From NCBI RefSeq assembly GCF_029846635.1, contig NZ_JARVTG010000002.1, forward strand, positions 909,501 through 973,500: a DNA stretch of 64,000 nucleotides, in the 5' to 3' direction. The DNA comes from Pokkaliibacter sp. MBI-7. Its GTDB lineage: Bacteria; Pseudomonadota; Gammaproteobacteria; Pseudomonadales; Balneatricaceae. The notes under the pieces are model-generated. The model did not search any database. It was not told where the DNA came from and saw only the letters and a program-made list of their open reading frames with translations. This document shows positions 18,779 to 26,245 of the stretch, one piece after another (within the stretch, counting starts at the first letter, position 1; every line of letters begins with the position of its first letter). The translations under genes and the position numbers were made by a program.

Positions 18779-19567
18779 ATGCAACATCAGGAACCCGCCA
18801 CCGCCATAGCGGAAGAGAAACCGCAGATACCAACACCAAGCGCTTGGATCAGCACCCTTACTAACATCGCTGGTCTTTCTGGATTGTTCACGGCCGTGTT
18901 TTACGTGTTTGGGTACATGTATCTGGCAGCTCTTATAGAAGATTACGGCCTTAATTTTGACTACTTCGACTTCAGCGTCGCTCATGTGCTTATGTATGCT
19001 TACCTGTTCACCATTAAAGGTTTAAATGAGGCCTGGTATCTCAATGCCGCCATAGTGATAGTGACAGCCCTCGTTCTCTTCGCAGAGATAAGCCTCTTCA
19101 CCTATCTATTCACTAAAATGCGGCAATACACCTTAAAAAATGAAGCCGCCGAGAGCGACACTGAAAACTCAAGTGCCATCACGGATGAGAAACTTCACAA
19201 GTTTAAGAAGGAAATGAAGGTTCTGGGGCGACAGGTCGGATTGATCGCCCTCGTCGCAATTGTTGCCCCCTTCACACTCGGTGTAGCTTTCAAGCTCATA
19301 GCTTATCTGGCGGTTAACGAAGGCAAAGAGAGTGCTGCACTCAGTCTGGCGTATTACAACCAGTGCGCAGCAGAAGATGAGCGAAAAACCACAATCTATG
19401 AAGCCGATGGCAAAACGCTGGTAGCCAGAGGCTTTCTTGTTGCCAATACGCCTGACATAGCTGCGATCTATGCCGATGGGAAAGCACGTATTTACCGCAT
19501 ATCAGACAAGATCATTGAAGGCCCACGCCTCCCCAAAATCAGCTTCGCTGACTGCACTCACCCCTAA
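18779..19567 (+). CDS. Uncharacterised multi-pass membrane protein
   Basis: A 262-residue protein of no recognised family. It has hydrophobic segments at about 24-50, 62-82, 88-116 and 155-182, a charged cytoplasmic loop with a short coiled coil (about 120-150), and a soluble C-terminal domain (about 190-262, IYEADGKTLVARGFLVANTP, IYADGKARIYRI). AAGGA lies 8 nt before ATG 18779. It sits at the presumed left edge of the prophage, convergent with an antirepressor gene, so it may be a phage accessory or the first host gene. Confidence 0.65.
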   Translation: MQHQEPATAIAEEKPQIPTPSAWISTLTNIAGLSGLFTAVFYVFGYMYLAALIEDYGLNFDYFDFSVAHVLMYAYLFTIKGLNEAWYLNAAIVIVTALVLFAEISLFTYLFTKMRQYTLKNEAAESDTENSSAITDEKLHKFKKEMKVLGRQVGLIALVAIVAPFTLGVAFKLIAYLAVNEGKESAALSLAYYNQCAAEDERKTTIYEADGKTLVARGFLVANTPDIAAIYADGKARIYRISDKIIEGPRLPKISFADCTHP

Positions 19568-19572
19568 AACAC

Positions 19573-19596
19573 CAAGGCCCGCAAATGCGGGCCTTG
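19573..19596. terminator. Bidirectional terminator between convergent genes
   Basis: A perfect 11-bp stem with a 2-nt loop (CAAGGCCCGCA and TGCGGGCCTTG) lies between the membrane protein (plus) and antirepressor 1 (minus). The core GGCCCGC/GCGGGCC recurs after antirepressor 4 (57296-57329). Confidence 0.75.
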
Positions 19597-19607
19597 TGCT
19601 ATCTCGG

Positions 19608-20642
19608 TTACGCCCTCTGGGCATCGTTGGCCAGCCGGTCAATGCCGACACGCATCACCTCGGTCAGCACCTTGCGGTTGATCCGCTCGCCGATCAGGCG
19701 GCCCATAGCCCGGGCATCACTCACCTGCACTATTTCGGCATCCTGCTGTAAGGGCACCAGCGTCGGGGTCAGGTGGCTGTCGAACTGCAACAGAAAGCGC
19801 TGCTCGGTCAGCATCTGAGTTAGCAGGCCCATGGCCAGTGTGGACTGATCCACTGGCAGCGCGGGCATGGCCACGTTGCCCTGCTTCATCGCCAGCTCGC
19901 ACTCCTGCCAGTAGCTCAGGGCTGTCTGTCGGGCCTGAGCCAGCGTGTTGATGTCGGTGCTTGGGGCATCGGTGAAGTGATAGGTGGCCAGCAACTGCGC
20001 GAGAAAATGGCGGAACGGCCCTACCCGCTCGGCATCGGCTTTGAGGTAGACGTGCTCCAGCGCGTCGATATGCACCATGCGCAGCTGGGCTTTGCGGTGC
20101 TGCATGGGCTTGATATGGAAGGATGGCAGGCGCTCATAGGCTTTGTAAGGCTCGACAATACCCAGTGCCTGCGTCAGATCGCCTGCATTTAACCAGATGC
20201 CTTTGCCTTCCACGGTGATGCGCAGGGGTTTGTCGTGATAGGTAAAGTCGTGGAAGCGCAGTTCCGGTGGCAGGTAACGGCCGGTCTTGCGGATGGCGGG
20301 CAGCACTTCGGCAGTGACCCATTTTTTAAAGCGTTTGGCTTCGGGTTTGCGGCTACGAAGAATCGCTGAGTACAGACCAGACTCGTTAATGATCAGCATT
20401 TCTTGATTGCCAGAGGTGTTCTGAACCTTCTGCTGGCTGCGAATCTGAGGGGTACTCACATTCTGAGTACCCTTTTCGTCATCATCGAGATTTCGACACA
20501 TGTTGTGAGCGTCGCGATACTGAAGTGCGTCAGCGATATCCGATGCTACAAACCAAGGCTGGTCGTTGATCAGGACTGTTCGAATTTGGATTGAGTCAAA
20601 CTGGAAAGGTACTACAGGGGTAGCAAGTGCTTGAGTAGCCAT
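19608..20642 (-). CDS. Antirepressor 1: BRO-N domain protein
   Basis: A 344-residue phage antirepressor-type protein. Residues about 15-120 are a BRO-N domain (LINDQPWFVASDIADALQY, LIINESGLYSAILRSRKPEA, FKKWVTAEVLPAIRKTGRYL). Residues about 130-235 look like a second, divergent BRO-N-like unit (LRITVEGKGIWLNAGDLTQA). A C-terminal domain (about 275-340, ending VMRVGIDRLA) is shared with the other three antirepressors here. From LIINESG onward it is nearly identical to antirepressor 2. Such proteins normally inactivate phage repressors. The start has AAGGAGG, which is also the target of the upstream C4-type RNA. Confidence 0.88.
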   Translation of the reverse strand: MATQALATPVVPFQFDSIQIRTVLINDQPWFVASDIADALQYRDAHNMCRNLDDDEKGTQNVSTPQIRSQQKVQNTSGNQEMLIINESGLYSAILRSRKPEAKRFKKWVTAEVLPAIRKTGRYLPPELRFHDFTYHDKPLRITVEGKGIWLNAGDLTQALGIVEPYKAYERLPSFHIKPMQHRKAQLRMVHIDALEHVYLKADAERVGPFRHFLAQLLATYHFTDAPSTDINTLAQARQTALSYWQECELAMKQGNVAMPALPVDQSTLAMGLLTQMLTEQRFLLQFDSHLTPTLVPLQQDAEIVQVSDARAMGRLIGERINRKVLTEVMRVGIDRLANDAQRA

Positions 20643-20689
20643 GACTGGCCTCCTTATGTTTTTAGTTCACAACAGCCAGTTAGTAGCTG

Positions 20690-20774
20690 GCAGCCGGGTG
20701 TCAACTAGAGCACATAAGGTAGCTCCGGGCCTATTCCCCTTGCGGGTGTTGTATTACGCCTCTCCACCCGGCCA
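20690..20774 (-). ncRNA. C4-type antisense RNA 1 (upstream of antirepressor 1)
   Basis: On the minus strand, GGCCGGGTGGAGAGGCG... closes with ...CACCCGGCTGCC around an internal hairpin (ACCCGCAAGGGGAAU region), the fold and consensus style I associate with phage P1/P7 C4 RNAs. Box a' (CCTTATGT, minus strand of 20712-20719) is an 8-bp perfect complement of ACATAAGG at the RBS (20652-20659) and again upstream (20853-20860). Box b' (CTAGTT, about 20703-20708) pairs with AACTA near the RBS and ACTAG upstream. Predicted to block antirepressor translation. Confidence 0.75.
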
Positions 20775-20816
20775 TTACGTGTCACGCAGGCGCGGCTGTA
20801 CCTAAATTGCAGGCAC

Positions 20817-20860
20817 AAAAAAACCGCAAAGGCTGTCGGGTGCGGATGTCCGCCTTATGT
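20817..20860 (-). promoter_or_regulatory. Putative C4-responsive attenuator 1
   Basis: Transcribed upstream of the C4 RNA. The upstream a-box (20853-20860) abuts hairpin GCGGA-CA-TCCGC (minus strand of 20842-20853). The 3' arm of that hairpin overlaps the CCGCA arm (20841-20845) of a terminator (partner TGCGG, 20824-20828) followed by seven Ts (20817-20823). The two hairpins exclude each other. Binding of C4 to the a-box could favour the terminator. Mechanism inferred. Confidence 0.55.
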
Positions 20861-20963
20861 TTTCTAGTGGGGTGGAGTTTAGGTTGGGTTGGTGAGGGGT
20901 GTCAATACCAACCCTCATCAACTACTATGGATTTGTAATAACTGAGCATGGATAAAGGGAAAA

Positions 20964-21644
20964 ATGAGAATCAAAAAATATATCCCACTTTTATTAAAGA
21001 TAATTTTTTCGATTACTCTAGGCGTTCAGATACTAAGTGGCAGCTATCTACTATTGATATGGAATAAAATATCTGGCACTGAATTTGTTGCGCTAACAGT
21101 TAGCACACTCATAATATGCCTCGCCATAACATTGATTGGAAATATCGAAGAACTATCAATAGGAGGAAATATCATAAAACTGCGAGAAGCAAAAGAAGAA
21201 GCAGAAAATGCCCTGGAAAAGATACAAGATACTCAAGCAGCCCTCTTTATACTTATGCTAGAAATGTCAAAAAATCCTCCTGGCGGATTTTCCACCGAAG
21301 GACCAAAGGATCCAAGAATTGACACTTTTCTTAAAGTATTTAATTCAATCAAAAAATCAAGACTAGACATGATAATAAAAAATGAAATATATCAAACAGT
21401 CAATTTCTTATGCAAAACTCAATTTCGTCATGCATTATCAGTCAGCAGTGTCAACAATGAAACTCTCAACAAGTATATAAATACTGAGGAATCAATAAAT
21501 GATAGGACACTAATTTCGATTATTTTAAGCAACTACACTTTAAGAAATTCAGAAAATAAAGATGATAAAGAACGATTAATATATGACGCTGTAAATGAGT
21601 ATAGAAAGTTGCTAGACATTAGAAACAAATATAATAACAACTAA
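20964..21644 (+). CDS. AT-rich two-helix membrane protein with coiled coil, unknown
   Basis: A 226-residue protein in visibly AT-rich DNA unlike its GC-rich neighbours. It has two hydrophobic segments (about 8-32 and 40-62), then a coiled coil rich in Glu/Ala (about 70-95, LREAKEEAENALEKIQD), and a basic, Asn-rich soluble tail. No family recognised. The base composition, isolated position next to a C4/antirepressor cassette and membrane-plus-coiled-coil layout fit a phage accessory gene such as a superinfection-exclusion or defence protein, but nothing proves this. Confidence 0.6.
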   Translation: MRIKKYIPLLLKIIFSITLGVQILSGSYLLLIWNKISGTEFVALTVSTLIICLAITLIGNIEELSIGGNIIKLREAKEEAENALEKIQDTQAALFILMLEMSKNPPGGFSTEGPKDPRIDTFLKVFNSIKKSRLDMIIKNEIYQTVNFLCKTQFRHALSVSSVNNETLNKYINTEESINDRTLISIILSNYTLRNSENKDDKERLIYDAVNEYRKLLDIRNKYNNN

Positions 21645-21710
21645 TAAAAATTACTTACACTCACAATCCTTATTATGCAGCTGTGAATGCAGACATAGCT
21701 TAAATTAAAT

Positions 21711-22364
21711 TTAGAATCCTGCGGATATATACTCATAATTGTGACTACTCTCCACCCTCAAATCCACCGGCACACACGTCTTAAGCAAATGCTGAAAGGC
21801 GTCAGTATTCGTATAGCTGGGATCAAGCCAGAGATCAAAGTCGTCAGGCTGGAGCATCAGCGGGATGCTCTTATCGTGGATATGAGAAAAACGCGGATGG
21901 GGCGGCAAGGTGATAATGCTGTACGACATCACCCGCTCCTCACCAAACTGCCACTGCCGGTACAGGCCACCAAAGGCAATGGCCTGATCCACCGGCTGGA
22001 TGTAGTAGCGGGTTTTATGCCCCGGCTCGCCCTGCCATTCATAAAACCCCGACGCGGGGATAATCGCCCGGTGATATGTAAACGGCTCTTTCCAGAGCCT
22101 GCCGCTGCCCAGGTTGCCCGATCGGGCATTAAAAGTGCTGTACTTCGGCACAGGCCGATACCCCGGACGGTCAGGTTTGGGCTCGATCAGCAGCGACCAC
22201 ATCGCCTCCGACAGCGCTCTGCCCTGCCCCGACTCCCAGATAATCTGCCCCCAGCCCCCCGGCGCGATATTCTCCCGCGGCTCGGGCATGTCGAGCGGCA
22301 TACCCACGTCTTCCATCAACTGGCGAACAACAGGCGAATCAGTGAGGTTGTAGCGGCCGCACAT
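21711..22364 (-). CDS. SRAP-domain (HMCES/YedK-like) abasic-site protein
   Basis: A 217-residue SOS-response-associated peptidase domain protein. The catalytic Cys2 (MCGRYNL), NARSGNLGSGRLW, the conserved SGFYEWQG and the late HDKSIPLML (active-site His) are all present. YedK/HMCES proteins form a thiazolidine crosslink with abasic sites in single-stranded DNA to shield them. It is a stand-alone gene near the tail end of the prophage, opposite in strand to the collar-domain genes. It could be host or phage-borne. Confidence 0.9.
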   Translation of the reverse strand: MCGRYNLTDSPVVRQLMEDVGMPLDMPEPRENIAPGGWGQIIWESGQGRALSEAMWSLLIEPKPDRPGYRPVPKYSTFNARSGNLGSGRLWKEPFTYHRAIIPASGFYEWQGEPGHKTRYYIQPVDQAIAFGGLYRQWQFGEERVMSYSIITLPPHPRFSHIHDKSIPLMLQPDDFDLWLDPSYTNTDAFQHLLKTCVPVDLRVESSHNYEYISAGF

Positions 22365-22676
22365 GGGGGTGACGTCCCTGTCTAACGGGTCAATGAGAGT
22401 TATAGACCCTAGTGATTCCTTTGAGTAGTTGCCTTATCAAGGCTACGTGGATCAAACGTGCCCACGTGTGTTCTGACACCGGAGCTATTAGCTTGCGAGC
22501 TCTCCACAGGATAAGTAGCTGAATATGAATTACTTATACGTGTGGCCGGGGATGCTGATGCTGATAAACATCGCCTTTTACTAAAATAAATTCACACCTT
22601 CTGGACATATAACCACTCTATCAGCTACACCTTGATGCGCTGTCAACGCTCTTTCAGGAAGCCAGGAGATGCTCTT
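22365..22676. other. Divergent intergenic region, no gene
   Basis: About 310 bp between the SRAP gene (minus) and the collar-domain genes (plus). It should hold both promoters. I see no clear operator or RNA element. Confidence 0.4.
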
Positions 22677-23201
22677 ATGAGTGACGCGTATTTAGGTGAA
22701 ATCAGGATGTTCTCGTTCCCCTTCGCCCCCACCAGCTGGGCGAAGTGCGATGGTGCAACCATGCAAGTTGCACAGAATCAGGCGCTGTTTTCACTGCTTG
22801 GGAACAGCTACGGGGGGGATTTACAAACGTACTTCAACCTGCCCGACCTGCGTGGCCGCACCCCGATGGGTAATACCGATCCGAATGCCGCCACCACGCC
22901 CGGCGGCGCTGAAGCGGTTACGCTTACCGTCGCTCAGATACCTCCTCACAATCACGATGTGCAGGTCACCACGGAGACAGGCACCGATGCTGCTGCTAAA
23001 GATACCTTTTATGCAGGCGTCCCCCAGGGGGTCGGCCCCACTCCTGCCAATCTGTATGGGCAGGCATCTTCCAACTTAGTGAAGATTCAACCCTCATTGA
23101 CGAGCACAGGAGGTGGGCAGGCACATAACAATATGCAGCCCTTTTTGGTGACGAACTTCTGTATCTGTATATCGGGCATTTATCCACCTAGACCATGGTG
23201 A
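22677..23201 (+). CDS. Collar-domain protein 1 (MdpB / microcystin-dependent-like)
   Basis: A 174-residue phage-tail-collar family protein: YLGEIRMFSFPFAPTSWAKCDG, NSYGGDLQTYFNLPDLRGRTP and VTLTVAQIPPHNHDV are signature motifs. ATG 22677 is chosen for AGGAG 8 nt upstream and alignment with its two neighbours. Such proteins form trimeric tail or adhesin tips. It is first in a tandem of three paralogues. Confidence 0.88.
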   Translation: MSDAYLGEIRMFSFPFAPTSWAKCDGATMQVAQNQALFSLLGNSYGGDLQTYFNLPDLRGRTPMGNTDPNAATTPGGAEAVTLTVAQIPPHNHDVQVTTETGTDAAAKDTFYAGVPQGVGPTPANLYGQASSNLVKIQPSLTSTGGGQAHNNMQPFLVTNFCICISGIYPPRPW

Positions 23202-23240
23202 TTTTCAACGGTCTCTATTACGAAAAAAGAGGGTAGAAAA

Positions 23241-23780
23241 ATGGAACCATATCTGGGTGAAATCCGTATTTTTGCCGGCAATTACGCGCCGGAAAATTGG
23301 GCTTTCTGTAATGGCCAGTTGTTAGCAATTGTTGATTATCAGGCTTTATATGCCTTAATAGGGACGACATACGGCGGTGATGGTCGGAGCACTTTTCAGC
23401 TGCCTAATATGAATGGCAGTGTCCCTATCGGACAAGGCCAGGGAACAGGGCTGACCAACCGGGTGATGGGGCAAAGTGGCGGCAGCCAGACGGTCACCTT
23501 AACAGAGGCGCAAATACCAGCTCATACCCATGATCTGTATTGCAGTACGTTAACCGCCACCAGTGCTACTCCCGCCCAAGATCTATTTTTCGCAGATACG
23601 GCAGACAGCATCTATCTGGTGTACACCAATCCGCAGCAAGGCCAGACTACACAAGATGTGAATTACAACGCTCAGGCCATCAGTGCAACGGGGAGCAATG
23701 CCGCGCATTACAATATGATGCCCTATATCGGCCTCAATTATATTATCGCTTTACAGGGCCTCTACCCAACTCAGCCATAG
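23241..23780 (+). CDS. Collar-domain protein 2 (MdpB-like)
   Basis: A 179-residue paralogue of the preceding gene: YLGEIRIFAGNYAPENWAFC, GTTYGGDGRSTFQLPNMNG, VTLTEAQIPAHTHDLYC, with a C-terminus ending NYIIALQGLYPTQP. It lies 39 bp downstream in the same orientation, so probably co-transcribed. The variable central part differs strongly from its neighbours. Confidence 0.88.
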   Translation: MEPYLGEIRIFAGNYAPENWAFCNGQLLAIVDYQALYALIGTTYGGDGRSTFQLPNMNGSVPIGQGQGTGLTNRVMGQSGGSQTVTLTEAQIPAHTHDLYCSTLTATSATPAQDLFFADTADSIYLVYTNPQQGQTTQDVNYNAQAISATGSNAAHYNMMPYIGLNYIIALQGLYPTQP

Positions 23781-23817
23781 TCAGCCATTTAGCCTAATTG
23801 AATAACTCAGGAGAATT

Positions 23818-24396
23818 ATGATGAGTGACTGTTTCATTGGGGAAATCAGGTCATTTGCTTTTAAGTTTGCCCCTCAGGACTGGGCGTTCTGTGATGGAGC
23901 ATTGCTGAGTATTCAGCAGTACCAGGCATTGTGCGCGGTTATCGGTTTTAAGTTTGGTGGAGATAACAGGAATACCTTTGGTATTCCAGACCTTCGCCAA
24001 AAAGTAGTTGCCCACCCGACAACAACAGTCACGCCGGGAATGGTGCAAAATGTTCAATACGGTGTGTCATCAGGTGTCGCGTCTGTAACGCTGACGGAGT
24101 CACAAATGCCCGCTCACACTCACACACTGCACCGCTTAAATGTTCCGGGCGACTTTACCAATAAGTCTTCTGCGCCAGGCACCGGCAGCTATCTGTCTTC
24201 CTACACTTATCAAACGGGGCCTACCACCTTTACACAACTCACTGCGCTGGAAAAAGACGGCGCCCCCAACGCCACATTACACCCCGCTTCGATTGGCTCG
24301 GCAGGCGGTGGCCAGGCACATGAAAACCGCCAACCCTATCTACCCCTGAATATGTGTATTTGCCTGGATGGGGTCTATCCACCACGACCTTCATGA
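23818..24396 (+). CDS. Collar-domain protein 3 (MdpB-like)
   Basis: A 192-residue paralogue: CFIGEIRSFAFKFAPQDWAF, FKFGGDNRNTFGIPDLRQK, SVTLTESQMPAHTHTLH, ending NMCICLDGVYPPRPS like protein 1. Two adjacent ATGs (23818 and 23821) follow AGGAGAATT. It closes the three-gene set and converges on the phage tail operon. Confidence 0.88.
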   Translation: MMSDCFIGEIRSFAFKFAPQDWAFCDGALLSIQQYQALCAVIGFKFGGDNRNTFGIPDLRQKVVAHPTTTVTPGMVQNVQYGVSSGVASVTLTESQMPAHTHTLHRLNVPGDFTNKSSAPGTGSYLSSYTYQTGPTTFTQLTALEKDGAPNATLHPASIGSAGGGQAHENRQPYLPLNMCICLDGVYPPRPS

Positions 24397-24416
24397 CGCT
24401 AGTCGTATTATTTAGT

Positions 24417-24442
24417 CCATGCCCTGATTCTTCAGGGCATGG
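24417..24442. terminator. Bidirectional hairpin between convergent operons
   Basis: CATGCCCTGA-TTCT-TCAGGGCATG forms a 10-bp stem with a tetraloop, with a short T-rich tract on the plus side. It separates the collar genes from the end of the phage tail operon. Confidence 0.6.
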
Positions 24443-24461
24443 GCTCCTTTCATTTGTGCAT

Positions 24462-24773
24462 TCAGGTAAGCGCAGGCAACGCTGGCCAGCCCACCTCCTC
24501 CGGGAATCCCTCTTGCTCTGGCACATCCCGCAAGGCCTGCCGGTAAGCGCGCAGTGCTTGTGGATCGTCGCCGTTATCAATGGCTTTATTGATCAGGTTG
24601 TCGGCCTGTTGCAGCAGGTGGTTGCGTTTTGCTCGCAGCTGGTCAGCCAGCCCGCTCAGTTCAAATGTGCGCTGAGCGAGGATGGCGGCCCGGTCCTCTG
24701 CATCGATACCCTGCTCTGCCATGTACTGTTCAGAATAATCAGTGTGGTACTGGCCATTGTGGATGTACGTCAT
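24462..24773 (-). CDS. Small protein after the tail adhesin, likely tail-fibre assembly chaperone
   Basis: A 103-residue charged, helical protein from ATG 24773 (GAGG 6 nt upstream; a GTG at 24785 overlaps the previous stop). It contains DQLRAKRNHLLQQADNLINK and DPQALRAYRQALRDVPEQEG, the pattern of small phage proteins encoded immediately after tail-fibre genes and often annotated as assembly chaperones. No catalytic motif. It is the last gene of the minus-strand tail operon. Confidence 0.6.
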   Translation of the reverse strand: MTYIHNGQYHTDYSEQYMAEQGIDAEDRAAILAQRTFELSGLADQLRAKRNHLLQQADNLINKAIDNGDDPQALRAYRQALRDVPEQEGFPEEVGWPALPALT

Positions 24774-24781
24774 AGGGCACC

Positions 24782-26047
24782 TCAAGCTGGGAAGTAAGCG
24801 GGGCGAAAGCCGAAAGCCGAGCTTTTGTTCGTCCGCGAATTGCTAAGCAGCAACGCTGCTACCCCGCTTACAGAACCACTATTCCAGCTTCCGCCACGCA
24901 TAGCAGGGCGTGTACCGAAGTTTCTGGTGTAGATTGATCCATCCGCAACCGCGGCAACTGGTTCAATAAGCAATCGGCGCAGGAGCTGGCTTGATGAATA
25001 TGATGCGCTTTTTGTCATGCTCCCCCATGCAACAGAATTGAAATAGCCTGAGTTGCTATCGTCTCCGATAGCTCCCATTCTGTTTTCTATGGATCCAGAT
25101 AGAACCGGCGCCCCACCCGATGTTGACGTGCTATCAAAATAGACCGGGAGAGACGACCATGACGATTCTGATGACGCCGGGCTGTTATCCTGAGAGCAAT
25201 GAATCTGGCCATCGACAATATTTAGCTGATCATTCCACTCCCACAAATTTCCGACTAAGTCATGTATCCCCCACCCATTGAAACAGTGGCTCCATGTATC
25301 AGGCCCTCTTCCGGTTTTAGTACACGGGGTTCCTGCTGAGTCTCCAGGCATGCCGCCATCTACACGTCGGGAAACTTCCCATTTACGTGAATGAGATTGG
25401 CCATAATTAGTGTTACCTCGCGGTATCGTGCCATTTGCAATGCACCACAGGGCGACAGCGGCCCATTCCCATGCTGACATAAGATGCCACCCCGCCCCTT
25501 TCTGAGTGCTCAGGACTTTAGCCTCTTCAAACGAGACTCCCGTCATCGGCGTCGCTCCACCAATGATTGCCGTATTGCTCCCCACGGCAGAAGCCAGGTA
25601 TTTGCCAATCAGTATCTCTGGCCGCGCTACACCGTTGGTGAGAAAGGCCGGGTGCGTGCCGGTGCCGAGGTTGAGCGCCGTCAGGCCGAGGTCTTCACAG
25701 TTAAACCGGGGGATGACGACCATCACATTGGGGTTGCCCTGATCGTCGTAGATCACGGTATTTTTACCCCCAGTGGCGTACTCCACAGCCCGGCGCATCG
25801 GGTCGGGCACGTAGATCTGGAAGCTGGTCTGCAGGGCAGACTGTGCGCTGGCGAGGGCAATCTGCGCGGCATTGGCCGCTGAGGTGGCGGCCTGCGTTGC
25901 GGCTGTCTGGGCGGCGCTGGCGTTATTGCTGACGGCGGTCTGTTTGCTATTGAGCGCCGTGGTCAGCGTTTCCACCGCAGTGATCAGGGTTTGGGTGCTT
26001 TGCGACAGGGTGTCGAACTTACTCTGCAGTTCGGTGGCGTCTGCCAT
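24782..26047 (-). CDS. Tail adhesin with C-type-lectin/FGE-like C-terminus
   Basis: A 421-residue protein. The N-terminus (1-75) is an Ala/Thr/Gln-rich coiled coil similar in style to the gpJ repeats. The C-terminal two thirds are a formylglycine-generating-enzyme-like C-type-lectin fold (GWHLMSAWEWAAVALWCIAN, GIHDLVGNLWEWND, AMRGGSWNSGSVSG, FGFRPAYF). This is the fold diversified in many diversity-generating retroelement targets, but no reverse transcriptase or template repeat is visible. Likely the receptor-binding tip protein. The next gene overlaps its stop codon. Confidence 0.75.
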   Translation of the reverse strand: MADATELQSKFDTLSQSTQTLITAVETLTTALNSKQTAVSNNASAAQTAATQAATSAANAAQIALASAQSALQTSFQIYVPDPMRRAVEYATGGKNTVIYDDQGNPNVMVVIPRFNCEDLGLTALNLGTGTHPAFLTNGVARPEILIGKYLASAVGSNTAIIGGATPMTGVSFEEAKVLSTQKGAGWHLMSAWEWAAVALWCIANGTIPRGNTNYGQSHSRKWEVSRRVDGGMPGDSAGTPCTKTGRGPDTWSHCFNGWGIHDLVGNLWEWNDQLNIVDGQIHCSQDNSPASSESSWSSLPVYFDSTSTSGGAPVLSGSIENRMGAIGDDSNSGYFNSVAWGSMTKSASYSSSQLLRRLLIEPVAAVADGSIYTRNFGTRPAMRGGSWNSGSVSGVAALLLSNSRTNKSSAFGFRPAYFPA

Positions 26048-26050
26048 GGG

Positions 26051-26242
26051 TTAGTCTCCTGCTTTCTGAACGGTATCGGTGATCGGGTCATAGCGGTAAT
26101 GCTGGGCGTCGAGCAGCTCGGGTACGCTGAAATACCGATGCGCGCTATCCAGCTGTTGCACCTGCTGGACTTGCTCATCGGTTGAATAGGTTGTGACCTG
26201 AGTGACGACGCCGCTGGCATCCACAGCGGCGACGGTAGGCAT
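26051..26242 (-). CDS. Small tail-associated protein
   Basis: A 63-residue protein (MPTVAAVDASGVVTQVTTYS ... YRYDPITDTVQKAGD) located between gpJ and the adhesin with 3-4 bp gaps on each side, so clearly part of the tail operon. Its YRYDPITDTV end resembles short linker modules at the start of tail-fibre proteins. Function unknown. Confidence 0.6.
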   Translation of the reverse strand: MPTVAAVDASGVVTQVTTYSTDEQVQQVQQLDSAHRYFSVPELLDAQHYRYDPITDTVQKAGD

Positions 26243-26245
26243 GGG

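Noticed and set aside
24782..26047. Diversity-generating retroelement
   Set aside because: Only the target-type fold is present; no reverse transcriptase, accessory gene or template repeat seen in the window.
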